Source: Chryseobacterium sp. S0630 (GTDB taxonomy: Bacteria > Bacteroidota > Bacteroidia > Flavobacteriales > Weeksellaceae). Taken from it: DNA of 43,335 nt. The translations under genes and the position numbers were made by a program. The number at the start of each line of letters is the position of its first letter. The first letter of the stretch is position 1. The DNA lies in assembly GCF_024158915.1 (NCBI RefSeq), contig NZ_JAMZGF010000047.1:1-43335 (forward strand). Reading direction: 5' to 3'. The notes beneath the pieces were generated by a model that was given only the letters and a program-made list of their open reading frames with translations, had not been told where the DNA came from and ran no database searches. Below are positions 25,964 through 35,221 of the stretch, one piece after another.

Positions 25964-27246
25964 CCATACAACAAAAGCTGTACGCCCTGACGCTTTGTGC
26001 CATTGTATTTATGATGGTCTATAATTTCGCTGCATGGTATGTTTCAAAGCTACCTGAAGTTCCGTCTTTTGTTTTTGATTTTGAAAATTATATTCCATTT
26101 ATTTCATGGAGTATTATTTCTTATATGACAAGCGGAATTTTTTTCTGTCTGGTATTTTTCTTCTGTCAGAATAAGGAGCAGCTTAAAGTTTTGACACAGC
26201 GGATGCTCTTTATTACCATTGTTTCCGGAATTTGCTTTTTATTATTCCCTTTAAAATTCTCTCTGTCCAAACCTGAGGTCGACAGTTCTGTTTTGGGATA
26301 TTCTTTTCAGTTTTTAAAAGTGTTTGATTCTCCTTTTAACCAAGCTCCGTCGCTACATATTGCCTATGCATTTATTTTCTGGTCAGTTTTCAGAAATGTA
26401 AAAAGTGGAAGAACATTCTTAATGCTTTGGCTTATTCTATTGGGCATTTCTACTTTAACAACTTATCAACATCATTTCATTGATATCATCACCGGAAGTA
26501 TTCTTGCCCATCTTTGTTTTGTGATATTTCCGTATAGAAAAAATGATTTTCTGTACAGAAATTTTCATGTAGCCAATATTTATTTTTTATCGGGATGGAT
26601 TATTATTTTAATGGCAATTCTTATTAATCAATTCTTGGGGAAAGCAGGACTGATTATGCTTTGGCCTGGTTTTATGATTCTTTTGATCGGGTATCATTAT
26701 CAGAAAAATGATATTTCTTTTTTAAAAAACAAAGCAGGAAACATTCCATGGTTTAAAAAGATTTTCTATTTCCCTTATCTGTTATTGTATCGGATATTTT
26801 GGCAGTTTTTCCGGAAAAACAAAACTCCTGTAGAAGTTGTTCCCAGATTATATATTTCATCCAGACCAGATCATAAAAGTCTGAAAGATTTTAAACCCGA
26901 TAAAACAACACTTGCTTATGATGTATCAGCGGAGATGGAAGAACTCTCTCTCATTAAGGATAAAACGACTTATCATTCTTTTCCCTTTTTGGACATTGGA
27001 ACATTTGATACAAAGGAAACAAAAAAACTGGTTTCTGAAATTACAGTACATTACAGACATCTGCCTTCAGATGGAAAGATTCTGATCCACTGCACTATGG
27101 GATTCACCAGAAGTTCAGTTATAGGGATTTTAGTAATCAAAAATATTTTATCTTTACCTCTTACAGAAGCAATAACCATTATGAAAACCCACAATAAGCA
27201 TGCTGTCATACCTACTTATCTGGAGGATTTTCTGAAAAAAATTTAA
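25945..27246 (+). CDS. YnbD-like PAP2 / dual-specificity phosphatase fusion
   Basis: A 433-residue two-domain membrane protein. Residues 1-285 form a polytopic PAP2_3-type domain (the group containing inositol-phosphorylceramide synthase-like proteins) with PSLH at 135-138 and HHFID, giving His176 and Asp180. Residues 295-433 form a cytosolic dual-specificity phosphatase domain with the CX5R loop HCTMGFTRS (Cys383, Arg389) preceded by FLDIGTFD. The domain order and length match E. coli YnbD as I recall it. PAP2 enzymes remove or transfer phosphate-linked head groups, and DSP enzymes such as PTPMT1 dephosphorylate phosphatidylglycerophosphate, so both domains could act on the operon's product. 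The ATG at 25945 was chosen over 25876 because it gives the expected start and a short overlap with the SDR gene. Confidence 0.88.
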   Translation: MDEKRLTIQQKLYALTLCAIVFMMVYNFAAWYVSKLPEVPSFVFDFENYIPFISWSIISYMTSGIFFCLVFFFCQNKEQLKVLTQRMLFITIVSGICFLLFPLKFSLSKPEVDSSVLGYSFQFLKVFDSPFNQAPSLHIAYAFIFWSVFRNVKSGRTFLMLWLILLGISTLTTYQHHFIDIITGSILAHLCFVIFPYRKNDFLYRNFHVANIYFLSGWIIILMAILINQFLGKAGLIMLWPGFMILLIGYHYQKNDISFLKNKAGNIPWFKKIFYFPYLLLYRIFWQFFRKNKTPVEVVPRLYISSRPDHKSLKDFKPDKTTLAYDVSAEMEELSLIKDKTTYHSFPFLDIGTFDTKETKKLVSEITVHYRHLPSDGKILIHCTMGFTRSSVIGILVIKNILSLPLTEAITIMKTHNKHAVIPTYLEDFLKKI

Positions 27247-27249
27247 TCT

Positions 27250-28950
27250 ATGAACAGTGGACATTTTAAAAGTTTTGACAACAGTGAAATTTTTTATCGT
27301 GAATGGAACTACCAGCCTCATCAGAAAAGTATCATCATGATCCACCGCGGGCATGAGCATTCGGAAAGATTGAATGATATTGCACAATCTCCCCAGTTTT
27401 CAAAATATAACATCTTTGCATTTGACCTTAGAGGACACGGTCATACAAAAACTCAAACCTCATCTGTTTTTATGGATTATGTAAGAGATCTTGATGCTTT
27501 CTCAAAATTTGTTAGCACTCAGTATGATGTGAAAACTTCAGACATGTTTGTGGTTGCCAACAGTATTGGCGGTGTGGTTGCTTCTGCCTGGGCTCATGAT
27601 TTTGCGCCTTCTATCGCAGGGATGGCACTTCTGGCTCCTGCTTTTAAAATCAACCTCATCGTTCCTCTTGCTAATGAGATGATTACATTAGGAACAAAAC
27701 TTAAGAAAGGGCTCATTATTAAAAGCTATGTGAAATCCAAAATGCTTACTCATGACCCTGAACAGCAAAAAGCATATGATACAGATCCACTGATCTCAAG
27801 ATCTATTGATGCTGAACTGCTCATTGATCTGGCAAAAGCCGGAAAACGTCTGGTAGAAGATGCTGAAGCTTTAGATACCCCAACTTTAATTCTCGCTGCA
27901 GAAAAAGATCATGTGGTTTTCAATAAGGAACAGAAAGCATTCCATGAAAAGCTGGATACAGATTTGAAACATTATGAAGTTCTTCCTGATTTTTTCCATG
28001 GTATTTTATTCGATACCGGAAAGGAAAAAGTCTATGATAAAATTGTAGATTTTGCGGAAAAATGCTTCAACAGGCCTATAAAACAAGCCTCTCTTTCTCC
28101 TGACCAATTTTCTGTAAAAGAATATGAAGATCTGCAAAATAATGTGGGAAATAACCTGAATTTTAAAATACAGAAATTATCTCTGTCAAAGATTGGGAAA
28201 ATAAGCAACGGAATGGCCATTGGACTGAAATACGGCTTCGATTCCGGGGCTTCACTGGATTATGTTTACCAGAATCAGCCGAAAGGGAAATTGGGTTTTG
28301 GAAAAATGATGGATAAGAATTACCTCAACGCTATTGGCTGGAAGGGAATCCGCATCAGAAAACAACATTTATTACAACTTTTAGAAAAAAATATACAGGC
28401 TCTTAAACAACAGGGCAGATCTGTTAAAATACTCGATATTGCGGGCGGAACAGGAAATTATTTATTTGATATCAAAGAAAAGTATCCTGATGCTGAAATC
28501 GTGATCAACGAATTTGTAAAGTCTAATATTGAAATAGGAGAAAAGGTCATTAAAGAAAAGAATTATCAGAACATCCGCTTTACAAACCTTGACTGTTTTG
28601 ATTCACAAACCTATCAAAAACTGAATTTCGAACCTAATATTACCATTGTTTCAGGAATTCTGGAGCTTTTCGGGGATAATGAAATGGCGAGTAAAGCCAT
28701 TCAGGGGATAAATTCTGTTTCAGAAAAGAACGCTTACATTGTTTATACAGGGCAGCCATGGCATCCTCAATTAAAAATGATTGCCTATGTTCTGAATAAT
28801 CACCAGCATAAAGACTGGATCATGAGAAGGCGTTCCCAAAAGGAGCTGGACAGAGTTATGGCTTTTAATACTATTCGGAAAGAAAATATGCTGATTGATG
28901 ATTTTGGAATTTTTACAGTTTCTTCAGGAAAGGTGAATGTTTCGAATTAA
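27250..28950 (+). CDS. YnbC-like alpha/beta-hydrolase / methyltransferase fusion
   Basis: A 566-residue fusion. The N-terminal part (about 1-275) is a monoacylglycerol-lipase-like alpha/beta hydrolase: IHRGHEHSER, FDLRGHGHT, the nucleophile elbow ANSIGG with Ser105, then AAEKDHVV with Asp220 and DFFHG with His250, a complete triad. The C-terminal part (about 360-566) is a class I SAM-dependent methyltransferase with motif I ILDIAGGTGNY at 394-404 and the acidic INEF after beta-2. No signal peptide is present. E. coli YnbC has the same fusion as I recall. It starts 3 bases after the PAP2-phosphatase gene and ends the cluster. A lipid acyl ester and a lipid head group or chain are likely substrates, but neither is proven. 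Confidence 0.87.
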   Translation: MNSGHFKSFDNSEIFYREWNYQPHQKSIIMIHRGHEHSERLNDIAQSPQFSKYNIFAFDLRGHGHTKTQTSSVFMDYVRDLDAFSKFVSTQYDVKTSDMFVVANSIGGVVASAWAHDFAPSIAGMALLAPAFKINLIVPLANEMITLGTKLKKGLIIKSYVKSKMLTHDPEQQKAYDTDPLISRSIDAELLIDLAKAGKRLVEDAEALDTPTLILAAEKDHVVFNKEQKAFHEKLDTDLKHYEVLPDFFHGILFDTGKEKVYDKIVDFAEKCFNRPIKQASLSPDQFSVKEYEDLQNNVGNNLNFKIQKLSLSKIGKISNGMAIGLKYGFDSGASLDYVYQNQPKGKLGFGKMMDKNYLNAIGWKGIRIRKQHLLQLLEKNIQALKQQGRSVKILDIAGGTGNYLFDIKEKYPDAEIVINEFVKSNIEIGEKVIKEKNYQNIRFTNLDCFDSQTYQKLNFEPNITIVSGILELFGDNEMASKAIQGINSVSEKNAYIVYTGQPWHPQLKMIAYVLNNHQHKDWIMRRRSQKELDRVMAFNTIRKENMLIDDFGIFTVSSGKVNVSN

Positions 28951-29243
28951 AAATATTTTAGTGCTCTCGCAGGTTTTGCTGATAAAGCAGATTTTTTATC
29001 TGTTTTATTCCTAAATTGGATCAAACTTTGACATTGATTATTTTTAACCACAACAGCCACAAAAGATTTAAACACTTAAGTTTTTTTAGAGACAACCGTT
29101 AGGCATAATAAGCACACCTAAGCTTTTTGAAAATCTTTGATTTTCATCTTCTGTGAACTTTTCTACGGAATTCTTTTAAGCCTATTCAACTGAAAGTTTT
29201 TGTGAGCTTTTGTGATTTGTAAGGTGTAAATAGTTTTCACATA
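28951..29243. other. Non-coding spacer after the lipid operon
   Basis: No credible frame. It contains a small perfect hairpin GAAAATC-TTT-GATTTTC near 29130-29146 and has the look of decayed intergenic repeat sequence, without clear repeat boundaries. Confidence 0.4.
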
Positions 29244-29277
29244 AAAAAGGTTTTCCATTGAAGTGGAAAACCTTTTT
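29244..29277. terminator. Bidirectional terminator between the lipid operon and yceI
   Basis: A perfect 14-bp stem, AAAAAGGTTTTCCA against TGGAAAACCTTTTT, with a TTGAAG loop. A and T runs at the ends make it usable in both directions, as expected between convergent genes. Confidence 0.85.
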
Positions 29278-29297
29278 ATATTTTATATTTTGAAATA

Positions 29298-29867
29298 TTA
29301 TTGTTTTACAAGCTCAAAGTAAGCTGTTACTTCAACATCTTTCGCGATACCAGCCCCTGACGGATCATATTTGATTCCATAATCCAGACGGTTTACTGTA
29401 AATTTTGTCTGAATTCCCATGATCTCTTTTCCGTCTTTATTCTTTGTAATCCCACCCAATGTAACCGGAGCACTGATTTCTTTCTCTACTCCTTTCATGG
29501 TTAGTTTTCCTTTTACAATATAGTTGTTGTTTTTATCTTTTGTAACGGAAGAGCTCTTAAATTCAATAGTAGGATATTTGGCAACATCGAAAAACTCTTC
29601 ACTGATAAGATGTCTGTCTCTCATGTCTACTCCGGTATTAATAGTAGGAACACTGATAGAAAAGTTTAAATCTGCATTATCCAGATTAGCACCACTGGTA
29701 GCTGCTTTTCCGTCAAATTTATCAAACCTTCCCTGTACAAAACTAATCCCCATGTGCTTGATATTAAAGTTAACCGATGAATGCATCTGGTCTACCTGCC
29801 AGGTTCCCTGTCCAAAAGCAACAATACTTAAAAGCGTAAATACGAAAGATAAAAATACTTTTTTCAT
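29298..29867 (-). CDS. YceI family protein
   Basis: A 189-residue secreted protein with an N-terminal signal peptide ending AFGQ. The mature part is a lipocalin-like barrel of the YceI family, which binds isoprenoid-type or amphiphilic ligands in the periplasm. Hallmarks seen are GTWQVDQMHSSVNFNIKHMGIS, the NTGVDMRDRHL motif, FFDVAKYPTIEFKSSSV, the KGKLTMKGVEKEI strand pair and DYGIKYD near the end. It is a single gene, convergent with the lipid operon and separated from it by a strong hairpin. The physiological ligand is unknown. Confidence 0.93.
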   Translation of the reverse strand: MKKVFLSFVFTLLSIVAFGQGTWQVDQMHSSVNFNIKHMGISFVQGRFDKFDGKAATSGANLDNADLNFSISVPTINTGVDMRDRHLISEEFFDVAKYPTIEFKSSSVTKDKNNNYIVKGKLTMKGVEKEISAPVTLGGITKNKDGKEIMGIQTKFTVNRLDYGIKYDPSGAGIAKDVEVTAYFELVKQ

Positions 29868-30006
29868 TGTAATGATATTTTACATTAATATATTTTAATT
29901 GAATGAAGCTAAGATATGAAAGATATTTCTACCGTACATGGATTAGTTTTTAATATTAAATTCATTTAGATTCTGAAAGAAAAATGCTTTTTTATAACTT
30001 CGCAGT

Positions 30007-31356
30007 ATGGCAAAACTGAAAACAGCATATTTCTGTCAAAACTGCGGAACCCAGTATCCTCAATGGCTGGGACAATGTAAAAACTGTGGAGAATGGAACA
30101 CTTTAGTAGAAGAGGTTGTAGAGAAACCGTCTCATAAAACTCCTCCTTTTTCAAAAACCAAACAACATGTCATCAATATTGTTGAAGTGGAAACCAGCGA
30201 AGAGCCGAGAATAAAAACACCTTCTGAAGAACTTAACCGTGTTTTGGGAGGAGGAATTGTTTTGGGTTCTGTAACTTTGATTGGCGGCGAACCGGGAATC
30301 GGAAAATCTACCCTTTTGCTTCAGCTTGCTTTGAAAATGAAGAAAAAAGTTTTCTATGTTTCTGGGGAAGAAAGTGCTTCTCAGATTAAAATGAGAGCGG
30401 ACAGACTTACAGACATTCAAAATCCGAACTGTTTTCTTTTCACTGAAACTTCATTGGAAAAAATTCTTCATGAGGCAAAAAAACTGGAACCTGATTTCGT
30501 GATCATTGATTCTATTCAGACCCTGCAGTCTCAACTGATAGAAAGTTCTCCGGGAACTGTTTCTCAAATCAGAGAATGTTCTAATGAAATTATCAAATAT
30601 GCCAAAGAAAATAACACTCCTGTCTTCCTTGTAGGACACATTACCAAAGACGGACAAATTGCCGGACCAAAAGTTCTGGAGCATATGGTGGATGTTGTTC
30701 TGAATTTTGATGGAGACCGAAATCACCTTTTCAGATTATTAAGGGCTAATAAAAATCGTTTTGGTTCTACTTCAGAAATTGGAATCTATGAAATGATTTC
30801 TCAGGGATTGAAAGAGATTAAAAACCCTTCTGAAATTCTGATCACCAAAAAATTTGAAGAACTTTCCGGAAACTCCGTTGCCGTAACTCTGGAAGGAAAC
30901 CGACCTATGCTTCTGGAGATTCAGGCATTGGTGAGTACAGCTGTTTATGGAACTCCTCAAAGAAGCTGTACCGGTTTTGACTCCAAAAGACTGAATATGC
31001 TTTTGGCTGTACTGGAAAAAAGAGCAGGTTTCCAATTGGGAGCAAAAGACGTTTTCCTGAATATTACCGGAGGAATAAAAACAGACGATCCGGCACTGGA
31101 TTTAGCGGTCATTGCTTCTGTTCTTTCCTCTAATGAAGATATTGCGATTTCTGAACATTACTGCTTTGCCGGAGAAATCGGATTAAGTGGTGAAATTCGT
31201 CCGGTAGCCCAGATTGAACAGCGAATTACTGAGGCTGAAAAATTAGGTTATGAGAAAATATTTGTTTCCAATCTTAATAAAATCCCGAAAAGAAAATTTG
31301 GAATCAAGATTGAAGAAGTGAGTAAGATTGAAGATTTTCATGAGAGACTTTTTTAA
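30007..31356 (+). CDS. radA: DNA repair protein RadA
   Basis: Cytoplasmic RecA-like ATPase that helps process recombination intermediates, acting as a branch-migration helicase. The 449 residues are typical. The N-terminal C4 zinc finger uses Cys10, Cys13, Cys24 and Cys27. Walker A is GGEPGIGKST at 93-102. The RadA-specific KNRFG motif is at 249-253. The C-terminal third is Lon-protease-like (TGGIKTDDPALDLAVIASVLSS, GLSGEIRPV) and lacks proteolytic function in this family. A TAACTTCG box resembling TAnnTTTG lies about 5 bases before the ATG and is too close for confident promoter assignment. It is a single gene, divergent from yceI. Confidence 0.97.
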   Translation: MAKLKTAYFCQNCGTQYPQWLGQCKNCGEWNTLVEEVVEKPSHKTPPFSKTKQHVINIVEVETSEEPRIKTPSEELNRVLGGGIVLGSVTLIGGEPGIGKSTLLLQLALKMKKKVFYVSGEESASQIKMRADRLTDIQNPNCFLFTETSLEKILHEAKKLEPDFVIIDSIQTLQSQLIESSPGTVSQIRECSNEIIKYAKENNTPVFLVGHITKDGQIAGPKVLEHMVDVVLNFDGDRNHLFRLLRANKNRFGSTSEIGIYEMISQGLKEIKNPSEILITKKFEELSGNSVAVTLEGNRPMLLEIQALVSTAVYGTPQRSCTGFDSKRLNMLLAVLEKRAGFQLGAKDVFLNITGGIKTDDPALDLAVIASVLSSNEDIAISEHYCFAGEIGLSGEIRPVAQIEQRITEAEKLGYEKIFVSNLNKIPKRKFGIKIEEVSKIEDFHERLF

Positions 31357-31357
31357 T

Positions 31358-31635
31358 GTGAATCGTCAATTTTGCTGCACAAGTCAATAGTCAATCAGAA
31401 TGTGGATAAAAATTCACAAGCGAAGTGGATTCACTAATGGTAAAATTATGAATGGTCAATTTTGCTTCGCAAGTCAATTGTCAATTGGGCGTGGATAAAA
31501 ATTCATAAGCAAAGCGGATTGACAATTGATAGCATTGTGAATGGGCAATTTGCTGAACAAGTCAATCATCAATCAGAATGCGGATAAAAATTCACAAGCA
31601 AAGCGGATTGACTATTCACTATTCATTATTCACTC
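31358..31635. repeat. Three tandem imperfect repeats of about 90 bases
   Basis: Units start at about 31358, 31449 and 31537. Each runs TGAAT-GTCAATTTTGCT, CAAGTCAAT, a TCAAT variant, GGATAAAAATTCA, AAGC-AAG-GGATT. Units differ by scattered substitutions and small gaps. They fill the whole gap between radA and the AcpH-like gene. No reading frame is preserved across units, so they appear non-coding. Confidence 0.8.
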
Positions 31636-31674
31636 TCTTATCAAACATTCACATTTAATTCATACCTTTAATTT

Positions 31675-32268
31675 ATGAATTATCTGGCGCATTCTTTTCT
31701 TTCTTTTACCGACGGTCAGATCGTGGGGCAGTTTCTCGAGGACTTTATCCGTAACAGAGATCGTTTTACTTTCCCGAAAGATATTCAGGACGGAATTACT
31801 CTGCACAGAGCTATTGATACTTACACCGATTCTCATCCTGCCATTCATGAAGCCAAAAAGGTATTCGCTCCTTTGGTAAGGCTGTATGCAGGTGCGTTTG
31901 TAGATGTCTCTATGGATCATTTTGTAGCCAAGGATCTTTCTCTGAATTCTCTTCCGGAATGGAAAGCCCATTCCCTTAAAGTTTATCGTGTTTTAAATGC
32001 CTATGAACAATGGCTTCCTGAAAATTTCAAAAAGATGCTTGTGAAAATGGAGCATGATGACTGGCTTTATAATTACCGTGAAGACTGGGGAATTAAATTC
32101 AGCATTCAGAATGTTTTGAATAAAGCGAAGTACCTTGATAAGGATATTCCTGTTTTTGAAGCTTTTTTGAAAAACAAAGACCATCTTCAGCAGTGTTACG
32201 ATGATTTTTTTCCTGATCTTTTAACCCATGTAAAGGGAATTAATGCTCTTTTACAACTGGATAATTAG
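31675..32268 (+). CDS. AcpH-like acyl carrier protein phosphodiesterase (DUF479)
   Basis: A 197-residue cytosolic protein. AcpH removes the 4'-phosphopantetheine group from holo-acyl carrier protein; it belongs to the HD-fold hydrolases. The start MNYLAHSFLS, then GQFLEDFIR, DIQDGITLHRAIDTYTDSHP, EAKKVF and VDVSMDHFVAKD follow the spacing of conserved His and Asp residues that I recall in E. coli AcpH. This supports the family, while the exact substrate in this phylum is less certain. It is a single gene preceded by the tandem repeats. Confidence 0.82.
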   Translation: MNYLAHSFLSFTDGQIVGQFLEDFIRNRDRFTFPKDIQDGITLHRAIDTYTDSHPAIHEAKKVFAPLVRLYAGAFVDVSMDHFVAKDLSLNSLPEWKAHSLKVYRVLNAYEQWLPENFKKMLVKMEHDDWLYNYREDWGIKFSIQNVLNKAKYLDKDIPVFEAFLKNKDHLQQCYDDFFPDLLTHVKGINALLQLDN

Positions 32269-32402
32269 TTTAAAATAAAAACACTTACCTTATAATAAAA
32301 GATAAGTGTTCTATAAATTTGTGTTATTAGAATTTTTTATGCCTGAATACTTTGTAGAAAAGCTTTTGGGAACACTTTTCTATTAAAGTTTTTTTAATAA
32401 TA

Positions 32403-34181
32403 TTAATCTCCAATTCTGAATACTAAAAGCTGAGTTGAAGTTGCCGCCAGAGTCATCCCGGTACCTGAACAGTTTCCAGATTGCCCTCTTCCCAGTCGAA
32501 TAGGCCAGGTTCTTCCCGCAGGAACGGTAGTGGCATAAGTAATAGTCCCACCATGGTTGGATAAAATACCTGAATTATGATAGGCTGTACTATGGATTCT
32601 CTGAGTTCCGGCTGCTCCGGTAGGAAAATCCACAATATACGAGCTGTTTCTACATTTGTCAGCTTCTACTGTAGTTCCGTTATCATTGTTATGAAGTGCC
32701 TCATATACAAAAGTAATCTGATAAGTTCCCGCAGGAAATGTAATGGTACTGGTTCCTGCATTATAACTCATTCCGGAGATTGAATTTTTTACAACAGTCA
32801 TAGGAACAGTTGATGAGCTTCCTGCAGCTACACCATTAAGAAAATCACTCTGCGCTGTATCCAGTCTGAAAAGCGCCGGGTTTGGAATGGATAATGCTCC
32901 AAGTGTTCCAATGGTTTTCACAACACCGTTAGCATCCAATACCATCAGTGGGTCTGTCGTTGTATTTCCGGCCGTAGTTCCCTGTAAACGTAAAGGATCT
33001 GTTCCATTAACATGTAGTCTGTTGGTAGGTGCTGCAGTTCCTAATCCTACTCTATCATTCGCAGCATCTACTGATAAAGTAGTACCATCTACAGAAAAAG
33101 CATTTACAGCTGTTCCCGTAAAAGCAAGCGTATTACTTCCTTGTGTTACAGCACGGTTTCCGGTTAAAGTTCCATCTGAATTATAAATATTTACAGAACT
33201 TGTTGCAGGAATTGCTTTCCAGGTTCCTACTCCTGCAGCATCAGAAGTAAGGACATATCCGTTCGATTGATTTCCATCTACAATTTTTATAGCTGCTACC
33301 GGAACGGCAGGGGTTCCTGCAGACTGAACATCTAATTTTGTAGCGGGAACAACTGTTCCAATCCCCACATTTCCTGAAGATTTTATCGTCATTCTTGCAG
33401 CATAATCTGTAGCATTTCTGGTGAAAACCTGTAATCCTGCATAATTATTTGTAGCATCTCTGTCTGTTCCTATAATAGATGCTCCCGTAATACCAGAAGA
33501 ACTTGTGGAGGGAATAAATTCAATTCCTCCAAATAAGGTATTAGTGACATTATTATTGTATAAGGTAATATTTCTTGGAGTCGCCTGACCACATGGAGCT
33601 CCACAGTTATCAATTCCAGCGGACAGAATATCTGTAACATTTCCTGCTATAGGATTTAAGACGGATAAAAAACTGGTGGGTGCTGCTGTTCCTATTCCCA
33701 CTCTTCTGTTAAGAGCATCTACTGAAAAGTTGTTCCCATTAACAGAAAAAGCATTTGTGGCATTTGCAGTAAAGGCCAATGTATTGCTTCCCTGAGCTAC
33801 CGTTCTGTTTCCGGTTAGTGTTCCATTGGTATTATAAATATTAGTATCAATGGCATTACCTGGATTATGAAGCTTAACCCATACTGATCCATTATAATAA
33901 TAATACCCTACAGTATCAATATTTACAGCATTTCCTCCTTGTGAGCCATTTCCCACACTATTCACATAGATCATTGTAGAAGTTGGAATTGCTGTCATGC
34001 TTTGGGCTCTCAATCTGTCTACTCGTGCTACTAAAAGGCCGTCTACAGCATTAGAAGTTCCCGTTGGGTTTTTTGCAGTAATATCCAACGTTGCAGTTGG
34101 ATTAGCTATATTAATCCCTACCTAAGCAAAAGCAAAACTACTGATTGTAAGTAGTGTCAGTGTAATGTTCTTTCTTTTCAT
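32403..34181 (-). pseudogene. Secreted modular structural protein broken by an in-frame TAG codon
   Basis: The intact reading frame would start at the ATG at 34181 with the signal peptide MKRKNITLTLLTISSFAFA. Codon 20, on the minus strand at 34122-34124, is TAG, exactly where related secreted proteins have the Gln of AFAQVGIN. The frame then continues open as VGINIANPTATLDITAKN for more than 560 codons. The body has two copies of a module (NIYN-DGTLTGNR-V-QGSNTLAF through RVG-GTAAPT) separated by linker sequence, and a C-terminal C1q/TNF-like beta domain (FPAGTYQITFVYEALHNND...LLVFRIGD). A single C-to-T change would explain it. An in-frame TTG at 34088 could give a product without a signal peptide. 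A sequencing error or suppression cannot be excluded. Confidence 0.8.
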
Positions 34182-34624
34182 ATTAAGTTATTTAATAATT
34201 GGGCTACTTATTCATTTTCTTTGGAAGAACGTGTACTATTTTAAAGGTTTCATCTTATAAAAAAAATATGAAATCATAGCAAAGTTGTGGTGAGTATAAT
34301 CAGATTAATTCTGACTATATAAAATTGTTGTTGGTAAAAAGCACTAGATAATAAATTTATTTCACTTCATAATATAATTGATTTAATTGTTATAATTCAA
34401 AAAAAATATAAATAAATTATTAAAATAATATTAAAATAAACACATCAATATATTAAATAAAATATCAAAATTTAAACAATAAGAATAAATATTTCATGAA
34501 AATAACAAAATAATTGAAAATATAATTAAAAAATATGTTAATAATTAAAATTTAACATTTTATCAAATCATCAGTCAAAAAATATTAGTCGTTATATAGT
34601 GACTTATTTCAACTTTATTTTACG
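34182..34624. other. AT-rich spacer upstream of the broken secreted-protein gene
   Basis: About 440 bases of AT-rich DNA. A CAACTTTG box on the minus strand near 34283-34290 resembles a -7 element with one mismatch, but no -33 partner is seen. No gene or stable hairpin is recognised. Confidence 0.5.
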
Positions 34625-34654
34625 TAAAAAAAGCAGCAACTTTAGTTACTGCTT
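34625..34654 (-). terminator. Terminator after the DUF6702-like gene
   Basis: On the minus strand AGCAGTAAC pairs with GTTGCTGCT (one mismatch) around a four-base loop and is followed by seven T residues. It lies about 28 bases beyond the stop codon. Confidence 0.75.
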
Positions 34655-34682
34655 CATAAGTTTTATTATAAAATATAAATGA

Positions 34683-35198
34683 TTAAAAGGTTTTAAACAT
34701 ATAGCGGTTAGGATAGGTAAGTTTTTCACTATTTCTTTGTCCGTTTACAATAATATGGACAATGTTGATCTGATCATCAAAAAGATTATACAGAAAACTT
34801 ACGGCTGTTTCCACTTTTTTCGGGGCTGCTACAGGTTCTGATTCCATAAAAATATTTACAGATTCCTGGTCTTCTTCATAACCGATATAGTTTATCTTCA
34901 AAAATTTGTTATCAGCTTTTAGTTTAAAATATTCTGCACAATATTTTTGCAGAGCATCGTTCAATTTTGCTTTGTATTTTTCATCATTAAAATGAAAAGC
35001 GCCTCCATATTTTTTTCCTAAACCATTTTCCATATCATCCAGGAAAAATCTACCTGTCACTTCAAATCTTCTGGATTTTGAATTATAATTAATTTCTACA
35101 GAGCCTACGTGATATGGGTGAAAAGCTTCACTCTTTGTAAAACTCTGAAAAGTTATTGTTAATAATAAAAGAAAACTCCAAAAAAACTTACCTGACAT
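34683..35198 (-). CDS. DUF6702-like secreted protein
   Basis: A protein of unknown function, 171 residues from the ATG at 35198. It begins with a signal peptide (MSGKFFWSFLLLLTITFQSFT) and the mature N-terminus reads FHPYHVGSVEINYNSKSRRFEVTGRFFLDDME, the His-Pro and beta-strand start that I associate with DUF6702. Several charged beta strands follow. A longer frame from 35258 was rejected because it begins inside the terminator hairpin of the upstream protease gene. I recall this family near M1 peptidase and HupE/UreJ-like genes in other Flavobacteriia; both are present a few kilobases away here. Confidence 0.7.
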   Translation of the reverse strand: MSGKFFWSFLLLLTITFQSFTKSEAFHPYHVGSVEINYNSKSRRFEVTGRFFLDDMENGLGKKYGGAFHFNDEKYKAKLNDALQKYCAEYFKLKADNKFLKINYIGYEEDQESVNIFMESEPVAAPKKVETAVSFLYNLFDDQINIVHIIVNGQRNSEKLTYPNRYMFKTF

Positions 35199-35221
35199 GA
35201 ATCTTATTTTACAGCAAATAT

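Noticed and set aside
29524..29898. Open frame of 124 codons opposite yceI
   Set aside because: It is entirely antisense to a well-supported YceI gene and its sequence mirrors that gene's codon pattern.
31358..31635. CRISPR array in the radA-acpH gap
   Set aside because: The repeats are about 90 bases, adjacent and imperfect, without constant short repeats and unique spacers, and there are no cas genes.
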